From assembly GCF_000757385.1 (NCBI RefSeq), contig NZ_JRHH01000002.1:1-64000 (forward strand): a DNA stretch of 64,000 bases, given 5' to 3'. Numbering within the stretch: position 1 is the stretch's first letter; every line of letters begins with the position of its first letter. The notes under the pieces were generated by a model. It saw only the letters and a list, made by a program, of their open reading frames with translations, did not search any database and was not told the origin of the DNA. Positions 31,138 to 40,613 of this stretch are shown piece after piece. A program made the translations under genes and the position numbers. The stretch is from Flavobacterium aquatile LMG 4008 = ATCC 11947. Its GTDB lineage: Bacteria > Bacteroidota > Bacteroidia > Flavobacteriales > Flavobacteriaceae.

Positions 31138-34100
31138 ATGGAACCACAAACTCCCTATATTCCTAAAAATAAAGTAAGAATTGTTACCGCTGCATCACTT
31201 TTTGACGGTCACGATGCTGCCATAAATATCATGCGTAGAATTATTCAGTCAACTGGTGTTGAGGTAATTCATCTTGGTCACGATAGAAGTGTTGAAGAAG
31301 TAGTAAATACTGCCATTCAAGAAGATGCCAATGCTATTGCAATGACATCATATCAAGGAGGACACAATGAATATTTCAAATACATGTACGATTTGCTTAA
31401 AGAAAAAGGAGCAGGTCATATTAAGATTTTCGGCGGTGGTGGCGGAGTTATTCTTCCATCAGAAATTTCAGAATTACATGAATACGGCATTGAAAGAATT
31501 TATTCGCCAGACGATGGACGTGCCATGGGATTACAAGGAATGATTAACGATTTAGTGCAACGTTCCGATTATCCAATTGGTGATAAATTAACGGATGAAT
31601 TGGCACATATCGAAGATAAAAATCCTACTGCAATTGCACGATTAATTTCGGCTGCAGAGAATTTTCCTGAAATAGCAAAAGCGGCTTTTGACGAAATTCA
31701 TAAGAAAAATGAAACCAATAAAATTCCAGTTTTAGGAATTACAGGAACTGGTGGCGCAGGAAAATCATCATTAGTTGATGAATTGGTGAGAAGATTTTTA
31801 ATCGATTTTCCAGAAAAAACCATAGGATTAATTTCTGTCGATCCATCAAAACGTAAAACTGGTGGTGCACTTTTAGGCGATAGAATTCGTATGAATGCTA
31901 TCAATAATTCTAGAGTTTACATGCGTTCTTTGGCAACGCGTCAATCGAATTTGGCTTTGTCAAAATATGTAAACGAAGCAATCGAAGTTTTGAAAGCTGC
32001 AAAATACGATATCATTATTTTAGAAACTTCTGGAATTGGTCAAAGTGATACCGAAATTATGGATCACTCTGATGTTTCGCTATACGTTATGACCCCTGAA
32101 TTTGGTGCTGCAACACAATTGGAAAAAATTGATATGTTGGATTTTGCCGATTTAGTAGCATTAAATAAATTTGACAAACGTGGTGCATTAGATGCCATCC
32201 GTGATGTTAAAAAACAATACCAACGCAATCATAATTTGTGGGATGAAAATGTAGATTCGATGCCAATTTTTGGAACAATCGCATCACAATTTAACGATCC
32301 AGGAATGAACACGCTCTACAAATCTATTATGGATAAAATTGTAGAAAAAACGGGTGCCGATTTAAAATCGACGTTCGAAATTACACGTGAAATGAGCGAG
32401 AAAATTTTCGTAATTCCGCCACACAGAACACGTTATTTATCTGAAATTGCTGAGAATAATAGAAAATACGACGAAATAGCGCTATCTCAAGTTGAGGTGG
32501 CACAAAAGTTATACGGAATTTACAAAACCATCGAAACTGTTTTTGGAAGCAAACCTACGTTAACAAAGGCTGGAATAGAAGAAACTATTTTGCATTCAAA
32601 AGATGAAAATAGAAACGAATTTTTAAATCTTTTGGTAAAAGAATTCGACCGTGTAAAAATGAATTTGGATCCCTACAATTGGGAAGTGATTCTTACTTGG
32701 GATGAAAAAGTAGCCAAATATAAAAATCCGATTTATAGCTTTAAAGTTCGGGATAAAGAAATTAAAATTGCTACACATACCGAAAGTTTATCACATTCTC
32801 AAATTCCGAAAATCTCATTACCAAAGTACCAAGCTTGGGGTGATATTTTAAAATGGAATTTACAAGAAAATGTTCCAGGAGAATTTCCATTTGCGTCAGG
32901 ATTGTATCCATTTAAACGTGAAGGAGAAGATCCAAGCCGAATGTTTGCTGGTGAAGGTGGACCAGAACGTACCAACAAACGTTTCCATTATGTTTCTGCT
33001 GGATTGCCTGCAAAACGTCTTTCAACCGCGTTTGACTCGGTAACTTTATACGGAAATGATCCACACATTCGTCCTGATATTTATGGAAAAATCGGTAATG
33101 CTGGTGTTTCAATTTGTTGTTTGGACGATGCTAAAAAATTATATTCAGGTTTCGATTTGAGTCATCCGTTAACTTCGGTTTCCATGACAATTAATGGTCC
33201 AGCGCCAATGTTACTTGGGTTTTTCATGAATGCTGCCATCGATCAAAATTGTGAAAAATTCATTGTTGAAAATAACCTTCAAGTTGAAGTAGAAGAAAAA
33301 ATCAACGAAATCTACAAGAAAAAAGGAACTATCCGACCAAAATATCAAGGAGATTTGCCTGAAGGAAATAATGGTTTAGGCTTGATGCTTTTGGGAGTAA
33401 CTGGTGATCAAGTTTTACCGTTGGATGTTTATAATGATATCAAAATTAAAACTTTATCTCAAGTTCGTGGAACGGTTCAAGCCGATATTTTAAAAGAAGA
33501 TCAAGCTCAGAATACTTGTATTTTCTCTACAGAATTTGCACTTCGATTGATGGGTGACGTTCAGGAATATTTCATCAAACAAAATGTTCGTAATTTTTAT
33601 TCGGTTTCAATTTCTGGATATCATATTGCCGAAGCTGGAGCAAATCCTATAACGCAGTTGGCTTTCACACTTTCTAATGGTTTCACTTACGTGGAATATT
33701 ATTTAAGTCGCGGAATGAACATCAACGATTTCGGTCCGAATTTATCATTCTTCTTCTCTAACGGAATTGATCCAGAATATGCTGTAATCGGTCGTGTGGC
33801 GCGTAAAATTTGGGCAAAAGCCATGAAAAATAAATACGGAGCCAACGAAAGAGCGCAAATGTTGAAATACCATATTCAAACATCGGGTCGTTCGTTACAC
33901 GCACAAGAAATTGACTTCAATGATATTCGTACAACGTTACAAGCCTTGTACGCAATTTATGATAACTGTAACTCGTTGCATACCAATGCGTATGACGAAG
34001 CGATTACAACGCCAACCGAAGAATCGGTTCGTAGAGCAATGGCAATTCAGTTGATTATTAATAAAGAATTAGGTTTGGCGAAAAACGAAAATCCAATTCA

Positions 34101-34566
34101 AGGTTCGTTCATCATTGAAGAATTGACCGATTTAGTTGAAAATGCAGTTTTACAAGAATTTGACAGAATTACAGAACGTGGTGGAGTTCTTGGCGCAATG
34201 GAAACAATGTACCAGCGTTCTAAAATTCAAGAAGAATCGTTGTATTATGAAACTTTGAAACATACAGGCGAGTTCCCAATTATTGGTGTGAATACGTTCT
34301 TGAGTTCTAAAGGTTCGCCAACGGTAATTCCAGCGGAAGTTATTCGTGCAACCGAAGAAGAAAAGCAATATCAAATTGATATGTTAACCAATTTACAAAA
34401 ATCAAGTGCTGATAAAGTTGCCGAACAAATAGATTTGTTACAAACAGCAGCAATTAAAAACAAAAATCTTTTTGAATTATTGATGGACGCAACCAAAGTT
34501 TGTTCGTTAGGTCAAATCACAAACGGATTGTTTGAAGTTGGTGGACAGTACAGAAGAAATATGTAA
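31138..34566 (+). CDS. icmF: Fused isobutyryl-CoA mutase (IcmF)
   Basis: A 1142-aa cytosolic enzyme that interconverts isobutyryl-CoA and n-butyryl-CoA using adenosylcobalamin. Residues about 10-150 are the B12-binding domain, with the base-off motif D23-G-H25-DAA and [12 protein letters not shown]. Residues about 195-420 are a MeaB-like G-protein chaperone, with the P-loop GTGGAGKSS (203-211), a central insert and NKFD (343-346). Residues about 560-1142 form the TIM-barrel mutase ([43 protein letters not shown]). This order, B12 domain first and G-domain in the middle, identifies IcmF rather than methylmalonyl-CoA mutase. It is important in branched-chain acid use. Substrate range (isovaleryl/pivalyl-CoA too) is not decided by sequence. 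Confidence 0.95.
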   Translation: MEPQTPYIPKNKVRIVTAASLFDGHDAAINIMRRIIQSTGVEVIHLGHDRSVEEVVNTAIQEDANAIAMTSYQGGHNEYFKYMYDLLKEKGAGHIKIFGGGGGVILPSEISELHEYGIERIYSPDDGRAMGLQGMINDLVQRSDYPIGDKLTDELAHIEDKNPTAIARLISAAENFPEIAKAAFDEIHKKNETNKIPVLGITGTGGAGKSSLVDELVRRFLIDFPEKTIGLISVDPSKRKTGGALLGDRIRMNAINNSRVYMRSLATRQSNLALSKYVNEAIEVLKAAKYDIIILETSGIGQSDTEIMDHSDVSLYVMTPEFGAATQLEKIDMLDFADLVALNKFDKRGALDAIRDVKKQYQRNHNLWDENVDSMPIFGTIASQFNDPGMNTLYKSIMDKIVEKTGADLKSTFEITREMSEKIFVIPPHRTRYLSEIAENNRKYDEIALSQVEVAQKLYGIYKTIETVFGSKPTLTKAGIEETILHSKDENRNEFLNLLVKEFDRVKMNLDPYNWEVILTWDEKVAKYKNPIYSFKVRDKEIKIATHTESLSHSQIPKISLPKYQAWGDILKWNLQENVPGEFPFASGLYPFKREGEDPSRMFAGEGGPERTNKRFHYVSAGLPAKRLSTAFDSVTLYGNDPHIRPDIYGKIGNAGVSICCLDDAKKLYSGFDLSHPLTSVSMTINGPAPMLLGFFMNAAIDQNCEKFIVENNLQVEVEEKINEIYKKKGTIRPKYQGDLPEGNNGLGLMLLGVTGDQVLPLDVYNDIKIKTLSQVRGTVQADILKEDQAQNTCIFSTEFALRLMGDVQEYFIKQNVRNFYSVSISGYHIAEAGANPITQLAFTLSNGFTYVEYYLSRGMNINDFGPNLSFFFSNGIDPEYAVIGRVARKIWAKAMKNKYGANERAQMLKYHIQTSGRSLHAQEIDFNDIRTTLQALYAIYDNCNSLHTNAYDEAITTPTEESVRRAMAIQLIINKELGLAKNENPIQGSFIIEELTDLVENAVLQEFDRITERGGVLGAMETMYQRSKIQEESLYYETLKHTGEFPIIGVNTFLSSKGSPTVIPAEVIRATEEEKQYQIDMLTNLQKSSADKVAEQIDLLQTAAIKNKNLFELLMDATKVCSLGQITNGLFEVGGQYRRNM

Positions 34567-34592
34567 TTAAGAAAATAGAATAACGAAAATAG

Positions 34593-34628
34593 AAAAAAAG
34601 ACCTTTCAGAATTGGAAGGTCTTTTTTT
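34593..34628. terminator. Bidirectional terminator after icmF
   Basis: AAAAAAAGACCTTTC (34593-34607) pairs with GGAAGGTCTTTTTTT (34614-34628). It serves icmF and the leftward gene at 34636. Confidence 0.9.
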
Positions 34629-34635
34629 TATTCTA

Positions 34636-34854
34636 TTATTTTTTATTTATCGAATATAATCCACCTGCAAATAAAACTACAGCGATACCAATAAACAAAT
34701 ACCCTTTTTCTTTTCCAGATTCGTTTGAAGCATCAATTTCTAATCCTAAAACTTTGACTTCTTTACTGTTGTTAGAAACTTTATCGATTCCTAAATAGCC
34801 AACATAAAGCGAAATTAAGATTAATACAGTTCCAATAATTTTTTCGGTTTTCAT
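34636..34854 (-). CDS. Small two-helix membrane protein, DUF3185-like
   Basis: A 72-aa protein with a hydrophobic helix at each end (IIGTVLILISLYVGYLGI and YLFIGIAVVLFAGGLYSI) and a short polar loop of about 25 residues between them. This layout is like DUF3185 proteins, but the match is by architecture only. No function is known. It is a single gene ending at the shared terminator after icmF. Confidence 0.7.
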   Translation of the reverse strand: MKTEKIIGTVLILISLYVGYLGIDKVSNNSKEVKVLGLEIDASNESGKEKGYLFIGIAVVLFAGGLYSINKK

Positions 34855-35021
34855 AATGTTAAATTTTATTTTGTAAACTTACTATTAAGTCATCTCAAGT
34901 TTATTATATCCTTTATTGGCAAATTTGTAAAATTACCATCTAATTGAAAAATTGATTTTATTAATGGAATAACTTGCAAAAAGATGTTTAATTGTTAGAA
35001 GGTTTTTTTTATTTTTGAAAA

Positions 35022-35495
35022 ATGAACCCAACAATAAAAACCTTCCCAACCACAAAATTCATCGGTAAAAACCTTTCGTTTACTTATGTAGATTATCGCA
35101 CTTTCGAATTATGGAGTAGTTTCATGCCAAGACGAAAAGAAATTAAAAACGTCATTGGTAACGAAGTTTACAACATCCAAATCAATCCCAAAGATTTCGA
35201 TTTTAAACCCAATACGCCTTTTGTGAAATGGGCTGCGGTTGCAGTTACAAATTTTGATTATATTCCAGATGAAATGGAAACCTTAGTAATGGAAGAAGGA
35301 TTGTATGCTGTTTTTAATTATAAAGGTGATCAAACTAATGCGGCTGCATTTTTTAATTCGATTTATACTGAATGGTTACCTAGTTCGGGTTATCAATTGG
35401 ATAGTCGTCCGCAGTTTGAAATTTTAGGAGAAAAATATAAAAATGATAGTTCTGAATCTGAAGAAGAAATTTGGATTCCAATCAAGCTCAAATAA
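35022..35495 (+). CDS. GyrI-like / AraC effector-binding domain protein
   Basis: A 157-aa soluble protein of the SHS2-related GyrI-like fold. It has two beta-alpha-beta halves: KFIGKNLSFTYVDYRTFELWSSFMPRR in the first, and the second opens with a conserved Glu region (LVMEEGLYAVFNYKGD) and ends with RPQFEILGEKY, the usual closing motif. Such stand-alone domains bind small hydrophobic ligands or hydrolyse them; the ligand here is unknown. It is convergent with the YchJ gene (2 bp apart), without a clear terminator between them. Confidence 0.85.
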   Translation: MNPTIKTFPTTKFIGKNLSFTYVDYRTFELWSSFMPRRKEIKNVIGNEVYNIQINPKDFDFKPNTPFVKWAAVAVTNFDYIPDEMETLVMEEGLYAVFNYKGDQTNAAAFFNSIYTEWLPSSGYQLDSRPQFEILGEKYKNDSSESEEEIWIPIKLK

Positions 35496-35497
35496 AA

Positions 35498-35869
35498 TTA
35501 GTAACTTCCATCAACATACAACCAACTTCCATTTTCAAAAATAAAAGTAGAATGTTCGTGATGAATTTGAGCTTTCAATTGGTAATCTAAATAATACGCT
35601 TTAAAAGTTACTGTAGTTTCAGTTGTAGCAAGAACTTCCAATTTTATCCATTGGTTGCATTTACTCCATTCTAAAATATCCGATTTTTTATGATTTTTTC
35701 TTGTAGATGAATGCGTGGTTGCTACTAAATAATCAGCATTTTGCGTGGCATAAGCTGAATATCTTGAACGCATTAATGCTTCTGCAGTAGGTGTTTTCTT
35801 TATACCTATTATATATGGTTGGCAACAATTTTCTAACGATTGTAAATTTCCGCAATAGCAATTGGACAT
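35498..35869 (-). CDS. YchJ family protein with Cys/His-rich N-terminus
   Basis: A 123-aa protein. The N-terminal Cys-rich block (CYCGNLQSLENCCQPYI) is the metal-binding SEC-C-like motif of the YchJ family, followed by AEALMRSRYSAYATQNADYL, the hallmark of its NTF2-like domain, and WxxxxWxLEV-type strands. Function is unknown; a metal-dependent binding role is likely. It lies 3 bp downstream of the 46-aa gene at 35873 and forms an operon with it and the DUF1543 gene. Confidence 0.9.
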   Translation of the reverse strand: MSNCYCGNLQSLENCCQPYIIGIKKTPTAEALMRSRYSAYATQNADYLVATTHSSTRKNHKKSDILEWSKCNQWIKLEVLATTETTVTFKAYYLDYQLKAQIHHEHSTFIFENGSWLYVDGSY

Positions 35870-35872
35870 AAA

Positions 35873-36013
35873 CTATTCTTTATTTTCATTGAATTTTTTC
35901 ACAATAGCTTTTAGTTTCTCTTCACGTGCTACTTTTTTAGCCTTGACTTTATCTTGCTCTTTATGCAGTTTGTCGTTGTGCTTCTTGATATTTCTTTCGT
36001 TATTTCTTCCCAT
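35873..36013 (-). CDS. Small basic hypothetical protein (46 aa)
   Basis: Reads MGRNNERNIKKHNDKLHKEQ and ends KKFNENKE. It is almost wholly charged, with 14 Lys and 4 Arg, and predicted to be one long helix. It begins 2 bp after the stop of the DUF1543 gene and ends 3 bp before the YchJ start, which strongly suggests a real gene in an operon. Similar small basic proteins are, from memory, found in other flavobacteria. A nucleic-acid-binding role is possible, but unsupported. Confidence 0.75.
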   Translation of the reverse strand: MGRNNERNIKKHNDKLHKEQDKVKAKKVAREEKLKAIVKKFNENKE

Positions 36014-36015
36014 GG

Positions 36016-36579
36016 TTATTGTAGTTTATCAATTTTCAAATAGCCAATGTGCAGCCTATCTTCGTTAGTGTTATCAGATTCAGAAATTTGAATATCAAAT
36101 CGTTCAGTAAAAGTATCAGCTAATATTTCTTCAACTTTAAAAGCATCGTCAATATCAATTCCAAATTTATCATCAATATGAGATGTTGCGCCTTTAAATC
36201 CGCAATGTTTGTAAAAAGTGGTTGCTTTTGCTTTTTTTGAAGCATCGGCTAATGTTTGACCAACGGCTAGAACTTTATAATGGTATTCTTCAAATTCGTT
36301 TTCTTTATATCCGCCAAGATTTATAAAAAATAAATTATTTGAAGTTGGTGCGCTCGTACCTTTATCTAAAATTTCAATTTTGTAATTATCGACTTGGGTA
36401 ACTTCGCGCCAAGCATCAATATGAATTCTACCTTTTGCTTCGGGCCAAAAATTTTTCATGTCTGGAAGTAATTCTTTCAAGGATTTTCCAATTCCAAAAA
36501 AAATATCGTGTTGCTCTGTATATCTGCCTTCAGGACGACATCCAAGCATAACCATGTATAATTTATTCTGATTTTCCAT
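36016..36579 (-). CDS. DUF1543 family protein
   Basis: A 187-aa soluble protein. MVMLGCRPEGRYTEQHDIFFGIGKSLKEL is the DUF1543 signature, and a second similar half begins near residue 95 (YHYKVLAVGQTLADASKKAKATTFYKHCGF). The repeated halves suggest an internal duplication of an alpha/beta unit. No function is known. It is the first gene of the leftward set DUF1543, 46 aa, YchJ. Confidence 0.88.
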   Translation of the reverse strand: MENQNKLYMVMLGCRPEGRYTEQHDIFFGIGKSLKELLPDMKNFWPEAKGRIHIDAWREVTQVDNYKIEILDKGTSAPTSNNLFFINLGGYKENEFEEYHYKVLAVGQTLADASKKAKATTFYKHCGFKGATSHIDDKFGIDIDDAFKVEEILADTFTERFDIQISESDNTNEDRLHIGYLKIDKLQ

Positions 36580-36709
36580 TTGTCAAAGATACATTTTTTT
36601 TAAATTAATAAACTTTGGCACAACAATTGGTTATATCTTTATGTCATTAATCTAAAAAAAATATACTATGAAATCGAAGATTCACGAATACCTAAAAAAC
36701 AGTAATATT

Positions 36710-37222
36710 ATGAGTAAAAAACTTACTTTGATTTTAGCTTTTATCGGGATGATAGGACTAACAACCGCTTGCTCTAACGAAGATGATATTGATAATGATA
36801 CAATTGCAGAAGCTTTTGAATTAAGAAATGTAAATTTCGATTTCAATCCTGCTGATGGTTATACGATTTATCGCGCTTTGAATCCGCAAATTTTTGCATC
36901 AGACGTAATTTTAATATACAGATTAGCTGGAACAATTGATTCAAGTACACCAATTTGGCAACAAATTCCAAGAACTTTATATTTGCCAGAAGGTGAATTA
37001 GATTACGATTTTGATTTTAGTAAAGAAGATTTTACAATTTATGCTGGTGGAACGTATGATTTAGCAACAACTCCTACATATATCACTAATGAAACTTTTA
37101 GAATTGTAATAGTTCCTGCCTATTTGTCTAATAAAGGTGCAAGTCAAGTAGATTTCTCAGATTATAATGCAGTTATCAAAGCTTATAATATTGATGAATC
37201 TAAAATAAAAATAATGAAATAG
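36710..37222 (+). CDS. Hypothetical lipoprotein
   Basis: A 170-aa lipoprotein with lipobox GLTTAC (Cys about residue 21), then an acidic linker (SNEDDIDNDTIAEAF) and a small beta domain: YTIYRALNPQIFASDVILIYRL, then a YxxGGTYDLATTP block. The frame extends to an ATG at 36668, but MSKKLTLILAF at 36710 gives a proper signal peptide. Related proteins occur in flavobacteria as collagen-like or hypothetical lipoproteins; I do not recognise a domain. Single gene with terminator at 37255. Confidence 0.75.
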   Translation: MSKKLTLILAFIGMIGLTTACSNEDDIDNDTIAEAFELRNVNFDFNPADGYTIYRALNPQIFASDVILIYRLAGTIDSSTPIWQQIPRTLYLPEGELDYDFDFSKEDFTIYAGGTYDLATTPTYITNETFRIVIVPAYLSNKGASQVDFSDYNAVIKAYNIDESKIKIMK

Positions 37223-37254
37223 ATTTTGGTTAGTCTATAGTTTGTTTGTTTGGT

Positions 37255-37287
37255 AAAAGAGATTGTGAAAGCAGTCTCTTTTTTTTG
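37255..37287 (+). terminator. Terminator after the lipoprotein gene
   Basis: AAGAGATTG (37257-37265) pairs with CAGTCTCTT (37272-37280) using one G-T pair, followed by a run of T residues. Confidence 0.8.
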
Positions 37288-37380
37288 TGCTCATTTTTTT
37301 ACATTATAAGACACTAAATGTTATCCTAATAACATGAATTCATTGTAAAATTATTAATTTATAAAATTTGCCCCTAAAAA

Positions 37381-37444
37381 AATAGGGTATAATTAATTTT
37401 GAATTAAAATATTGCTATATTTGCATCAAATTAATAGGGTATAA
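37381..37444 (+). promoter_or_regulatory. Glutamine synthetase promoter with flanking direct repeats
   Basis: The 12-mer AATAGGGTATAA occurs at 37381-37392 and again at 37433-37444, 52 bp apart, that is about five helical turns. Between them lies TATATTTG (37416-37423), a -7 box. A repressor or activator binding both repeats could loop over or clamp the promoter. The first repeat also forms CCCTA/TAGGG with 37372-37376. Confidence 0.55.
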
Positions 37445-37462
37445 CTTTTTAAAATCAATTTT

Positions 37463-39652
37463 ATGTCAACTTTACGTTTTCAAGCATTAAAAGAAGCATC
37501 AGGTAGAAAGCCTGTAAAATTTGAGGAAGCAGGAAGAAAATCAGATCTTTTTGGTTCTAATGTATTCAATGATAAAGCAATGAAGCAGTTTTTAACTTCA
37601 GATGCACACAAAGGAGTAAAAGATGCCGTGCAACACGGAACTAAAATTGACAGAAAATTAGCCGATTATATTGCAATGGGAATGAAAGAATGGGCTTTGT
37701 CGAAAGGAGTAACTCATTACACGCACTGGTTTCAACCATTAACTGGAACAACTGCTGAAAAACATGATGCTTTTTTTGAAACTTCATATGATGGTTCAGA
37801 TGCAGTTGAAAAATTTGGTGGTGGACAATTAGTACAACAAGAACCAGATGCATCGTCTTTCCCAAATGGAGGAATTAGAAATACATTCGAAGCTAGAGGA
37901 TATACAGCTTGGGATCCAACTTCTCCAGCTTTTATCTTTGGAACAACTTTATGTATTCCAACGGTTTTCATCTCTTACACAGGTGAAGCTTTAGATTATA
38001 AAACACCACTTTTACGTGCTTTAAATGCTGTTGATGAAGCGGCAACTGATGTATGTAAATATTTTGATAAAAATGTTAAGAAAGTAACAGCCACTTTAGG
38101 TTGGGAACAAGAATATTTCTTGGTTGATTCTTCTTTAGCACAATCACGTCCCGATTTAATGATGACAGGTAGAACATTACTTGGTCATACTTCTGCAAAA
38201 GGGCAACAACTTGATGATCATTACTTTGGTTCAATTCCGTCTCGTGCATTAAATTACATGAGAGAATTAGAAGAAGAATGTATGTTATTGGGAATTCCAG
38301 TTAAAACTCGTCACAATGAAGTAGCTCCAAATCAATTTGAGTTAGCTCCAATATTTGAAGAAACGAATTTAGCAGTTGACCATAATTCACTTTTAATGGA
38401 TGTTATGTCTAAAGTTGGTGAGCGTCATGATTTTAAAGTACTTTTCCATGAAAAACCTTTTAAAGGTGTAAATGGTTCTGGAAAACATAACAACTGGTCA
38501 TTGGCTACAGATACTGGAGTGAATTTACTTTCTCCAAGTAAAACTCCAATGAGCAATTTACAATTTTTATCATTTTTTATCAATACAATCAAAGCGGTAA
38601 ATGATTATGAAGAATTACTTCGTGCAGCAATTGCAACAGCAAGTAATGATCATAGATTGGGTGCAAATGAAGCGCCGCCAGCAATTATTTCGGTATTTAT
38701 TGGTGCGCAATTGACAAAAGTTTTAGCAGAATTAGAAGGTGTTTCAACAGGAAAATTATCTCCAGAAGAAAAAACCGATTTAAAATTAAATGTAGTTGGT
38801 AAAATTCCAGACGTAATGTTAGATAATACGGATAGAAATAGAACATCACCATTTGCTTTCACAGGAAATAAATTCGAATTTAGAGCTGTTGGTTCTACTG
38901 CAAACTGTGCTAATGCAATGACAACTTTAAATTCAATCGTTGCAAAACAGTTGAAAGATTTCAAAAAAGAAGTTGATACTTTAATCGAAACTAAAGATTT
39001 AAAGAAAGACGAAGCGATTTTTAATGTATTGAGAGAATATATTAAAGGAACAAAAAATATCCTTTTTGAAGGCGATGGATACAGCGATGCTTGGGAAAAA
39101 GAAGCTAAAAAACGTGGATTGAGTAATCACAAAACTACTCCAGCGGCTTTGAAAGCTAAAATTTCTAAAAAAGCATTAGATTTATTCAAAGATTTAAATG
39201 TAATGAATCATGTTGAGGTTGAAGCTCGTTACGAAATTGAATTGGAAGAATACACTAAGAAAATCCAAATTGAAGGAAGAGTTTTAGGAGATATTGCTCG
39301 TAATCACGTAATTCCAACAGCTATTCGTTACCAAAATACTTTAATTGAAAACGTACGTGGGTTGAAAGAAATCTTCGGAAGCGAATTTGAAAAAATTGGA
39401 AAAGAGCAGATTGTTTTAATCAAAGAAATTTCAGGTCATATAGAAGGAATAAATTCTAAAGTTGAAGCAATGACTGAAGCTCGTAAAAAAGCTAATGCGT
39501 TGACCGATGCTCAAAAAATGGCTGAATCGTATTGTGATAAAGTAAAACCATACTTTGATGAAATCCGTGAACACTGTGATAAATTGGAACTTTTAGTAGA
39601 TGACGAAATCTGGACATTGACAAAATACAGAGAATTGTTATTTACAAGATAA
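37463..39652 (+). CDS. glnN: Glutamine synthetase type III
   Basis: A 729-aa enzyme that condenses glutamate and ammonia into glutamine with ATP. It is of the GSIII class, typical of Bacteroidota, and much larger than GSI. Landmarks are an N-terminal GSIII domain (THYTHWFQPLTGTTAEKHDAF in part), ATLGWEQEYFLVD with the metal Glu, a central HNEVAPNQFELAP (active-site block), HEKPFKGVNGSGKHNNWSL and RLGANEAPPAIISVFIG. The last 160 residues are a helical tail. It has its own promoter with direct repeats and a terminator, so it is a single-gene unit. Control by nitrogen is likely. Confidence 0.96.
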   Translation: MSTLRFQALKEASGRKPVKFEEAGRKSDLFGSNVFNDKAMKQFLTSDAHKGVKDAVQHGTKIDRKLADYIAMGMKEWALSKGVTHYTHWFQPLTGTTAEKHDAFFETSYDGSDAVEKFGGGQLVQQEPDASSFPNGGIRNTFEARGYTAWDPTSPAFIFGTTLCIPTVFISYTGEALDYKTPLLRALNAVDEAATDVCKYFDKNVKKVTATLGWEQEYFLVDSSLAQSRPDLMMTGRTLLGHTSAKGQQLDDHYFGSIPSRALNYMRELEEECMLLGIPVKTRHNEVAPNQFELAPIFEETNLAVDHNSLLMDVMSKVGERHDFKVLFHEKPFKGVNGSGKHNNWSLATDTGVNLLSPSKTPMSNLQFLSFFINTIKAVNDYEELLRAAIATASNDHRLGANEAPPAIISVFIGAQLTKVLAELEGVSTGKLSPEEKTDLKLNVVGKIPDVMLDNTDRNRTSPFAFTGNKFEFRAVGSTANCANAMTTLNSIVAKQLKDFKKEVDTLIETKDLKKDEAIFNVLREYIKGTKNILFEGDGYSDAWEKEAKKRGLSNHKTTPAALKAKISKKALDLFKDLNVMNHVEVEARYEIELEEYTKKIQIEGRVLGDIARNHVIPTAIRYQNTLIENVRGLKEIFGSEFEKIGKEQIVLIKEISGHIEGINSKVEAMTEARKKANALTDAQKMAESYCDKVKPYFDEIREHCDKLELLVDDEIWTLTKYRELLFTR

Positions 39653-39675
39653 TTTTCTGGATAATAAAAATAGAG

Positions 39676-39707
39676 AAAACCTGTTAAGAAATTAGCAGGT
39701 TTTTTTG
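39676..39707 (+). terminator. Terminator of glutamine synthetase gene
   Basis: AACCTGTT (39678-39685) pairs with AGCAGGTT (39695-39702) using one G-T pair, followed by TTTTT. Confidence 0.8.
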
Positions 39708-39755
39708 TGGAACAACTTTTGCAATCATCAAGTTTAATTTCCGTAAATTCGTAGT

Positions 39756-40610
39756 ATGAAGAAGTTATTTTTTTACAGTGTATTTTTATTAGTTTTTCAA
39801 ATTGGAAAAGCGCAAGAAAAATTTGTAGTCTATTTTGACAACAATAAATATGATTTGAATAAAGTAGAACAGGCCAAATTTGATAAGTGGATTATCGAAA
39901 ATAAAACATCTAAAATTTTATCAATCACTGGTTCTACAGATGAAGTAGGTTCTAACGGATTTAATGATACGCTTTCGCAAAAACGTGTTAATACAATTTA
40001 TGCTTTAGTTAATGGGAAATTAAAAATTCGAAACGATTTTAAAAGCATTAGCCTTGGTGAAAAAGGTGCAACATCTACAAACAAAGCCGAAAATAGAAAA
40101 GCAATTATTCATTATATATTCGAAAAAGATTTAGCTCGCGAAGATGAGATTTTAGGTATTAAACCAAAAGTTGTTCAAGAAGAAGAGATTATTCCGATTG
40201 AAGAAGAACGTATGCATTTCCCTGAAGGTGCAACCTTACAAGACAAAATCGAACTTTCTACAAAAGGAACATTAATTCGTTTGAATAACATCAATTTTCA
40301 TATTAATACGTTCGCTGTTATGGCAAATTCTAAACCATCAATTACGGAATTGGTAAGAGTTTTAGATAAATATCCAAAAATTAAAATCGAAATTCAAGGA
40401 CATATTTGTTGTGTCGATAAAGATGTAAAAAATCTATCGCTTGATAGAGCTAAGCAAATAAAACGAATTTTGGTTTATGAAGGAATCAACGAACGAAGAA
40501 TTAAAGTCAAAGGATTTGGAGTGTCAAAACCAAAATTTCCTATTCCTGAAAAAACAGAATTTGAAGCAGCTCAAAACAGAAGAGTTGAAATTATGATTAT
40601 AGATAAATAA
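39756..40610 (+). CDS. Periplasmic protein with two OmpA-like domains, upstream of curli genes
   Basis: A 284-aa protein with signal peptide (cleaved after GKAQ, about residue 19). Two OmpA C-terminal-like peptidoglycan-binding domains follow: about 25-125 (VYFDNNKYDLNKVEQ, TGSTDEVGSNGFNDTLSQKRV, ENRKAII) and about 170-284 (IQGHICCVDKDVKNLSLDRAKQI, VKGFGVSKPKFP, QNRRVEIMI). No transmembrane barrel or lipobox. A GHICC Cys pair is unusual and is repeated in the next gene. It starts 341 bp before the csgA promoter region and may help anchor the curli machinery to the cell wall; this is inference. Confidence 0.8.
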   Translation: MKKLFFYSVFLLVFQIGKAQEKFVVYFDNNKYDLNKVEQAKFDKWIIENKTSKILSITGSTDEVGSNGFNDTLSQKRVNTIYALVNGKLKIRNDFKSISLGEKGATSTNKAENRKAIIHYIFEKDLAREDEILGIKPKVVQEEEIIPIEEERMHFPEGATLQDKIELSTKGTLIRLNNINFHINTFAVMANSKPSITELVRVLDKYPKIKIEIQGHICCVDKDVKNLSLDRAKQIKRILVYEGINERRIKVKGFGVSKPKFPIPEKTEFEAAQNRRVEIMIIDK

Positions 40611-40613
40611 ATC

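Noticed and set aside
31138..34566. Methylmalonyl-CoA mutase call
   Set aside because: A G-protein domain lies between the B12 and mutase domains, which is the IcmF arrangement.
37463..39652. Type I glutamine synthetase call
   Set aside because: The length of 729 aa and the N-terminal block fit type III, not type I (about 470 aa).
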